This document shows, in pieces, positions 58,350-64,000 of a DNA stretch of 64,000 bases (its first letter is position 1; each line of letters opens with the position of its first letter). Under the pieces are notes generated by a model, which made no database searches, was not told where the DNA came from, and worked only from the letters and a program-made list of their open reading frames with translations. This DNA comes from Paenibacillus sp. FSL K6-3182 (GTDB lineage Bacteria; Bacillota; Bacilli; Paenibacillales; Paenibacillaceae), in NCBI RefSeq assembly GCF_037976325.1, contig NZ_CP150265.1, forward strand, positions 1,855,501-1,919,500, read 5' to 3'. A program made the position numbers and the translations under genes.

Positions 58350-61300
58350 GTGATGAAGCACGGGGGAAGAAATGGCGGTGACAACCGTCCGCCAAAAATC
58401 AATCATAATAACTTATCCTCTTTTATGGCTCAGTTAAAGGAGATGGCACCTCATTATACGCCGGAGTGGCGATTCTCGCAGGAGGAGCCTGATGCGGGGA
58501 CGGGACTAGCCTATTTGACCGCTGAGATGCTGGAGGACACGGTTAATCGGCTTAATCAGGCGCCGCTCAATCATTTCCTTGCTTTCCTCGATCTTATCGA
58601 GGTCAAGCTGCAGCCGCCTCGTCCAGCCCGGGCGACCGTTGTGTTTCAACTGAGTGAAGGAACGGTCGACCCCGTTTATTTGCCGGCAGGCATTGCATTG
58701 ACAGCCCCGCATCCTGACGGCGGCGAGCCGCTCGTATTTGAGACGGAGAAGGTGCTGCTCGCTACACCAGCGAAGCTGATGGAGTGGATTAGTGTAAATC
58801 CACAAAAGGATCACATTGCTACTGCAGCACTGGACTATGGAGATCGATTGAAGAGCGGCCTAGCTGAGCCAATCAGCTTATTCGATACCAGCTCTATGCC
58901 AAATGAGCAGGAGCATACGCTATATATTCGGCATGACGATATTTTTCTAGTAGATCGGCCAAGCCGATTTTACATAAATGTTCACCACACCGAAAAACGT
59001 TACTCTGAACCGGAGCTTGCAGCCTCGCTCGCATCCGAGTGGGTGGAATGGACGTATCCATGCAACGGGGAATGGGTGAAATTTGATTCCGCAACGGCAG
59101 CAGGCAGCATGGTCGTTTTATATAAACAGCGAGCTGGAAAGCTGGAGCTCACTGAGCATGAAGGAATAACTGGCCGCTGGATCAGGTGTACCGTGAAACA
59201 GCTGCAAGGCGCTGCCTCCCCTCTGCTTAACAAGCATTTGGAGATGGATAAAATAAGGCTTCGTGCGGCGCATGATGCGGCCGGCGACAATGTTGGCATT
59301 GAGCCAGGCGCATTATATTTTAATGACACGGAGCTCTTGAAGGATGGGTTTTACCCGTTTGGAGAACATTTTGTTCCTTATTCCGTTTTTTATTTATCGT
59401 GTGAAGAGGCGTTTAGCAAGCGTCAAAGCAAAATCAAGCTGACTTTCTCTGCGAGAGCGATACCGAGTAGGCTCAGAATGGCGCAGGATCCCGAAGTAAA
59501 GTGGAAAATGGTCATGCGGACTTCCGATTTTGATGAGAAGGATCCGCCGCGCGTATGCATCAGAAGTGTTCAATGGGAGTATTGGGATGGCAGCAATTGG
59601 GGCAGGCTGCCCGGCAGCGAGCAATTCGGAACATTGTTTGCCGAGCTGCCGGAGCAGAGTGAACGAAGCTTTACATTGACGTTCAACTGTCCAGACGATA
59701 TGGCGGAAACGTTCGTAAACGGTACGTCTGATTATTGGATTCGGGCACGCGTGCTGCAGACTGATCCTATTATCGCGCCTGTCGTGGAATATATGTCACC
59801 TTGGCTCGCACAACCTGTTCTGTCCTATGCCCATGCCTCGCAAAGCTTATTTATGCCAGAGCATGTCTATACAAGAAGCAATATTGACAATCGTGATCGA
59901 ACGCCTTCTGCACAACATGGCGGTCAGTCCTTTAAGCTGTTTGAGCAAATTCCAGCAAGTCATCCTGCGATGTATGCTTCCTTTAATGCTGCGCCGTTAA
60001 AAGGTCCTATTCGTCTGCATATTGAGCTGGAACGCAGGTTTACAGCCAGCAATCAACCGCCGTGGGTGGAGTGGGAAGCGCTTTGCTTGGAAGCAGGCCG
60101 CTACATTTGGCAGCCGCTGAAGGTGGTGGACAACACTGAGGCATTTACGATAAGCGGAGAGCTGCAATTTGTAGGCCCATCTACGATGGCACCGGCTCGC
60201 TTGTTCGGGCATGAGCGTTATTGGATACGCGCAGTCAATCGTGATGGCTCGCTCGGAGATTCCTTTCCGGGCAATCCTGTAGCCTCAAGCATGCATCTGA
60301 ATGCTGTTTCGGTCAGGCAGCAGGTTAGTCAGGAGAAGGAGCTTTCAATTCCTGCGGACGGCTTTGTACAGCTAGCGCCTACGGCATTCATTGAAGAAGA
60401 GGTGTGGGTAGATGAGCTCGCACATTTCACGCCAATGGATCGTGTGAAATGGTCTGACTCCGAGCCTGAATATTATATGTTGCAAAGAGACGGTGACGGT
60501 AATGACCAACGCTTCTGGGTGAGATGGCAGCCGGTCGTTTCGCTTGCAGAGTCTGGCCCAATTGACCGTCATTATTCACCGGACCACGCAGGCGGAATGC
60601 TGCAATTCGGAGATGGCATACGCGGGAAGCTTCCTTCCTCTGAGACGGCGGAAACGGTGCGCGTTCGCTTTAAAACTACCGCGGGCGCAAATGGGCATGT
60701 CGATGCCGGGCAAATAACGGGAATGGTGCTTCCATTTGCATTCGTCAGCAGCATCAGCAATCCGGCTCCTTCAATTGGCGGCGGTGATGCGGAACGGGTA
60801 GAGCAAGTGCTCGTAAGGGGACCGCAGCGGCTTAAGCACCGCGGACGGGCAGTTACCGCAAGCGACGTAGAATGGATTGCTAGAGAGGCATATCCGCAGA
60901 TTGCAAAGGTGAAATGCTTAAGCAATCGAAATGCAAGGCTGGAGCGCACATCTGGCTCCATGGTTGTGGTTGCTTTCCCAGCGGGCGGCTTGGAAAGCGC
61001 TGCTCAGTTTCCAGAGCTGCGCAAAGCAGTGGAGCGTGAGCTCATGCAGACAGCATCCAGTCTGGTTTCCTTGGGCGGTGCCATACGGGTCATCGAGCCG
61101 GCTTATTTGGAAGTGTCCGTGCATGCAACGGTGGCATCCCAGTCCGTGGATGATCTGCTTCCGCTAGAGATGGCTTGTACAGCCAAGCTGAATGCGTTCT
61201 TACATTCGGTAACTGGAAATGTTGACGGCAACGGCTGGAATATTGGAGAAACGCTGCATGTATCTGTGCTTCACTCCCTTTTGCATGCTGTCCACTCGCT

Positions 61301-61448
61301 TTTATATATCGAACGTCTTTATTTACATATTGTCAAAATAGAAAATGGAAATCGTACCGAATGGGATCCCGGCCGGATGAATGAGGTTATTCATGGCATT
61401 GTCGTTAATGGCAGCCATAGCATAACGGCCTTCCCTGGACCGAAATAA
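58350..61448 (+). CDS. Putative baseplate assembly protein (Afp11-like, large)
   Basis: 1032 residues, of the large baseplate wedge type of eCIS (TIGR02243-like). Seen: an N-terminal HYTPEWRFSQEEPDAGTGLAYLTAEMLEDTVNRLNQAPLNHFLAFLDLI, the conserved start of this family, a long central beta-rich region, and a C-terminal baseplate-J part with GMLQFGDGIRGKLPSSETAE and AVTASDVEWIAREAYPQIAKVKC. Start is GTG 58350 or ATG 58353; GGGAG lies 8-11 bases upstream. It is followed 54 bases later by a second protein of the same class. Confidence 0.88.
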   Translation: MMKHGGRNGGDNRPPKINHNNLSSFMAQLKEMAPHYTPEWRFSQEEPDAGTGLAYLTAEMLEDTVNRLNQAPLNHFLAFLDLIEVKLQPPRPARATVVFQLSEGTVDPVYLPAGIALTAPHPDGGEPLVFETEKVLLATPAKLMEWISVNPQKDHIATAALDYGDRLKSGLAEPISLFDTSSMPNEQEHTLYIRHDDIFLVDRPSRFYINVHHTEKRYSEPELAASLASEWVEWTYPCNGEWVKFDSATAAGSMVVLYKQRAGKLELTEHEGITGRWIRCTVKQLQGAASPLLNKHLEMDKIRLRAAHDAAGDNVGIEPGALYFNDTELLKDGFYPFGEHFVPYSVFYLSCEEAFSKRQSKIKLTFSARAIPSRLRMAQDPEVKWKMVMRTSDFDEKDPPRVCIRSVQWEYWDGSNWGRLPGSEQFGTLFAELPEQSERSFTLTFNCPDDMAETFVNGTSDYWIRARVLQTDPIIAPVVEYMSPWLAQPVLSYAHASQSLFMPEHVYTRSNIDNRDRTPSAQHGGQSFKLFEQIPASHPAMYASFNAAPLKGPIRLHIELERRFTASNQPPWVEWEALCLEAGRYIWQPLKVVDNTEAFTISGELQFVGPSTMAPARLFGHERYWIRAVNRDGSLGDSFPGNPVASSMHLNAVSVRQQVSQEKELSIPADGFVQLAPTAFIEEEVWVDELAHFTPMDRVKWSDSEPEYYMLQRDGDGNDQRFWVRWQPVVSLAESGPIDRHYSPDHAGGMLQFGDGIRGKLPSSETAETVRVRFKTTAGANGHVDAGQITGMVLPFAFVSSISNPAPSIGGGDAERVEQVLVRGPQRLKHRGRAVTASDVEWIAREAYPQIAKVKCLSNRNARLERTSGSMVVVAFPAGGLESAAQFPELRKAVERELMQTASSLVSLGGAIRVIEPAYLEVSVHATVASQSVDDLLPLEMACTAKLNAFLHSVTGNVDGNGWNIGETLHVSVLHSLLHAVHSLLYIERLYLHIVKIENGNRTEWDPGRMNEVIHGIVVNGSHSITAFPGPK

Positions 61449-61501
61449 GAGTTCCGAATGAGGGTAGTGCGATCAAAAAAAGAAAAGGAAGGAGAGATCA
61501 A

Positions 61502-63766
61502 ATGCTGCCGAGGCTGCCGCTAGACGACCGCACGTATGCGGAAATCGTTCAACAAGCAAGAAGGCTCATCCCGAAGCGGGTTCCGGAATGGACGGATGAG
61601 AATGCGCATGACCCGGGCATTACGTTTATTGAGTTATTCGCTTGGCTGACAGAGATGCAGCGTTATTTCATTGGCCGTGTCCCGGACAAGAATAGGCGCA
61701 GATTTCTTGATCTGCTTGGTATTCAGCCTGCAGACGCAAGTTCGGCGAGAGCTACTGTACAGTTCTCAAATATTAAAGCTCCAGTGACGCTGCCTCGCGG
61801 AACAAAGCTGATGGCTGAGGATCAGATGTTTGAGACGGAAGCCTCCATTTCCCTTGTGCCGCTTGCGCTGGATAGAATCGTTACGCGAACGGAACGGGAA
61901 GCCAATGACGTCACAGCTACAAATGATCATGCCAATGTTGCCTTTTATGCGTTCGGGAAGGATGCAAGGACAGCCTCGAAGCTTTATCTTTCCTTCGATC
62001 GGGAGCTGAGCGCGCAGGAACAGGTCACGATAAACATCAATCTTTTGGAAGCGGATAAAGGCGTTGGCAATGACGAGCTGCAGCATCTGGTAATCAATCG
62101 CGAAGCCATTTCTCCATCTGCAAGGCTCTCGTGGAAAGCTTATTGCTGGGATGAAGCAGCAGGGACAGCAGGGTGGATGCCCGTTGAAGTGATAGAGGAT
62201 GAGACGCTCCATTTGACGCTTAGCGGTAAAATATCATTTTGCCTAAGAGCGCCGATGCGAACGGTAACTGTGCATCCTGCAAGCGAGCAACCGCGATATT
62301 GGATATGTGCAACAGTTGAGGAGTCTGGTTATGAAATGCCGCCTCGCATTCGTCAGCTTATGCTGCATACGGTCAAAGCTGAGCAGAAGGATACATTAAG
62401 CGAAGTGATTGATTTTACGGTATCGGGAGAGCCCCATGAAGAAATACATATTGCTACCTACTTAGCTGTTTTTGGACAAATACGAGTTCAAGTGCAGGAT
62501 GCTGATGGCGCATGGCGATACTGGCAGGAGATTGCTTCCTTTGAGGAGCTGCCTCACTCTGATCGCCCGCCTGCGTTTTATACCGTTATAAGACATGCTT
62601 CGATGGACCATGTAACGGTACAGTTTAGCGACGGCTCTACCGGAGCTGTTCCGCCGCCTGGACAAACGGTTCGTATCATTGCTAGTGAACCTAGGTTTGA
62701 CCTTTACCGATTTATTGGACGAAGCAATGGGCTGCCGAGCCAAAGCTTTGAGCTGTACAATCTATCCTGCAAGAAACGCGAGGCACTAAAGCTGCAGGTA
62801 GGTGAACAAGAGCCGAATGGCCATTTCAAATGGCAGGATTGGAAGCGTGTAGATGAGTTTGACCGCTCTAAGCCAGGCGATCGTCATTATATTTATGATC
62901 CCGTCAAAAGACTCATTTACTTCGGCAATGGCGAAAAAGGAGCTATTCCGCCAGTCAGTATGGACACCAATATAGTTCTTACCGGTTGCGAATTAGGCGG
63001 TGGTGATCGTGGCAACGTTAAGCCTTATCTCATATCTGAGTGGGTGAACGAAGCACATAAAGCATTGCAAATCGAAGTGAATAATCCAAGTTTTGCAGCT
63101 GGAGGCTCGGAAGCGGAAACGCTGCAGGTAACGCTGCAGCGGGCGCAGTCAGAACTGAAGCATACATTCCGTGCCGTCACCAATGAGGATTACGAAACTT
63201 TGGCTTTAGCAACACCAGGCGCTGCCGTAGCTAGAGTGCATGCAATTCCTCTCTATAAGCCGGGACTTGATGATTATCCGCGAGAGAAGGCAAATGGTCA
63301 AGTTTCTGTTGTAGTCGTACCATACGGTTTAAGCGATACACCAACGCCAAGCGCCGGTTTTCTGCAAACTGTAAAACGTCATTTGGATACAAGAAGATTA
63401 ATAACGACAGAAGTACATGTCATTCCCCCCATTTATATTAAAGTAACCGTCAATGCCGTTGTTGTTGTCGAGCCTCAATTCGTAGATGAAGGACAACGTT
63501 TAGTAGAGCAATTGAAAAAGCTGCTAAGACCGCTTGATGGTGAGCATGAAACCAAAGGCTGGAAATTTGGCCGGTCTGTCTATAAGGGAGACATTTATAA
63601 TGCGCTAAGCAAGGCGAGCGGCGTAGTATACGTACAGGATTTGTGGATTGATGCGGAAGGTGCGCATGTTAGGAAAAGTGCAGGAGGAGACATCATTCTT
63701 CCGCCGCAGGGACTTGTTTACTCGGGGCAGCATGAAATTGAACTCATTAGTCGCACCCATCTATAG
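61502..63766 (+). CDS. Putative baseplate assembly protein (Afp12-like)
   Basis: 754 residues, second large wedge protein. Seen: the shared N-terminal motif PLDDRTYAEIVQQARRLIPKRVPEWTDENAHDPGITFIELFAWLTEMQRYFIGRVPDKNRRRFLDLLGI, split here as short blocks DDRTYAEIV, PEWTDENAHDPGITFIELFA and FLDLLGI; central beta region; C-terminal baseplate-J-like end with FRAVTNEDYETLALATPGAAVARV. Start ATG 61502 follows AGGAAGGAGAGA. It is preceded by no promoter, so is expressed with the upstream genes. Confidence 0.9.
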   Translation: MLPRLPLDDRTYAEIVQQARRLIPKRVPEWTDENAHDPGITFIELFAWLTEMQRYFIGRVPDKNRRRFLDLLGIQPADASSARATVQFSNIKAPVTLPRGTKLMAEDQMFETEASISLVPLALDRIVTRTEREANDVTATNDHANVAFYAFGKDARTASKLYLSFDRELSAQEQVTININLLEADKGVGNDELQHLVINREAISPSARLSWKAYCWDEAAGTAGWMPVEVIEDETLHLTLSGKISFCLRAPMRTVTVHPASEQPRYWICATVEESGYEMPPRIRQLMLHTVKAEQKDTLSEVIDFTVSGEPHEEIHIATYLAVFGQIRVQVQDADGAWRYWQEIASFEELPHSDRPPAFYTVIRHASMDHVTVQFSDGSTGAVPPPGQTVRIIASEPRFDLYRFIGRSNGLPSQSFELYNLSCKKREALKLQVGEQEPNGHFKWQDWKRVDEFDRSKPGDRHYIYDPVKRLIYFGNGEKGAIPPVSMDTNIVLTGCELGGGDRGNVKPYLISEWVNEAHKALQIEVNNPSFAAGGSEAETLQVTLQRAQSELKHTFRAVTNEDYETLALATPGAAVARVHAIPLYKPGLDDYPREKANGQVSVVVVPYGLSDTPTPSAGFLQTVKRHLDTRRLITTEVHVIPPIYIKVTVNAVVVVEPQFVDEGQRLVEQLKKLLRPLDGEHETKGWKFGRSVYKGDIYNALSKASGVVYVQDLWIDAEGAHVRKSAGGDIILPPQGLVYSGQHEIELISRTHL

Positions 63767-63799
63767 CATCGTGGCAATCGGCTGCAAAGGAGGTACAGC

Positions 63800-64000
63800 A
63801 TGAACGGAAAAGACCAGTTTTTCTCGATTAACCGCGAGCAGGATTGGCTGCGCGGCACCGGGTATAATCTTGATTTTCATTTAGCAGGCTTCGGCGTTTG
63901 CCGCGATAACAAATACGGAATAGCGGGAACGATTCAGCTGAGTGACCTCGCAGGTACAGCTGCCATTCAAGAGCTGGCTGTTTCCCAGCATGAGCATATG
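63800..64000 (+). CDS. Partial gene: tail protein domain (cut by window edge)
   Basis: 67 codons are visible, starting MNGKDQFFSINREQDWLRG and TGYNLDFHLAGFGVCRDNKYGI, then AGTIQLSDLAG. Start ATG 63800 is behind AAAGGAGGT. It is probably a tail protein of the NHL-repeat/TIGR02242 type that follows the wedge genes in many eCIS loci. The remaining part is outside the window, so no domain can be confirmed. Confidence 0.5.
   Translation, partial: MNGKDQFFSINREQDWLRGTGYNLDFHLAGFGVCRDNKYGIAGTIQLSDLAGTAAIQELAVSQHEHM

Noticed and set aside
44616..64000. Prophage or tailocin from a lysogenic phage
   Set aside because: No capsid, terminase, integrase or lysis genes; AAA+ ATPase, DUF4255 and large wedge proteins are typical of eCIS. 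The right flank is unseen, so this is not absolute.

Overview
The window looks like chromosomal DNA of a Paenibacillus-type bacterium (Bacillota, Paenibacillaceae). The reasons are strong AGGAGG ribosome binding sites, frequent TTG/GTG starts, a YesMN/Lpl-type aldouronate cluster, a CcpA-like cre, cobalamin and c-di-AMP (ydaO) riboswitches, a Spo0A-box-like site and intrinsic terminators with long U tracts. No rRNA, tRNA, CRISPR array or insertion sequence was seen.

Layout. (1) 1-375: end of a NIF3-family gene. (2) 396-10886: a two-component system (yesN, yesM) and, behind a promoter overlapped by a cre-like operator, an ABC importer (binding lipoprotein and two permeases), a cytoplasmic GH10 xylanase and a GH67 alpha-glucuronidase. 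Together these take up and degrade methylglucuronoxylan oligomers. (3) 11072-14403: small lipoprotein, SDR, DUF2332, a response-regulator relic and a TVP38-type membrane protein. (4) 14530-17041: kduI-deoR-kduD for pectin-derived uronates. (5) 17125-19834: metE under a cobalamin riboswitch with terminator. (6) 19908-29307: a potassium / c-di-AMP region with three c-di-AMP aptamers. One on the minus strand precedes a small gene of unknown function that has a paralogue next door. Two in tandem on the plus strand, each with its own terminator, precede an RCK-like gene, a 36-codon ORF, kdpF, kdpA, kdpB, kdpC and a kdpD-like gene that is two fused KdpD sensor modules without a kinase domain. (7) 29379-41000: HxlR regulator divergent from an extradiol dioxygenase plus ribA, an aldolase-like enzyme, a VWA lipoprotein, glutamate dehydrogenase, an AraC regulator with a GH27 enzyme, a gamma-glutamylcyclotransferase-like protein, and a CopD-like membrane protein with a NarL-type two-component system.

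(8) 42402-64000 is the most interesting part: an extracellular contractile injection system (eCIS, phage-tail-like, Afp/PVC type) continuing past the right edge. It starts with a partner-switching set (RsbW-like kinase, STAS antagonist, PP2C phosphatase) preceded by a Spo0A-box-like site. An AAA+ ATPase, DUF4255 protein, sheath, two tube proteins, LysM protein, separate hub and spike, gp25 and two baseplate wedge proteins follow. Between the tubes lies a pair of overlapping frames that look like a programmed -1 frameshift (heptamer T TTT TTG at 51136-51142). An intrinsic hairpin follows the sheath-tube pair, and a 1178-residue low-complexity protein with five 28-residue repeats sits where a structural or cargo gene would be expected.

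All calls rest on reading the sequence and on remembered family features; no database search was run.
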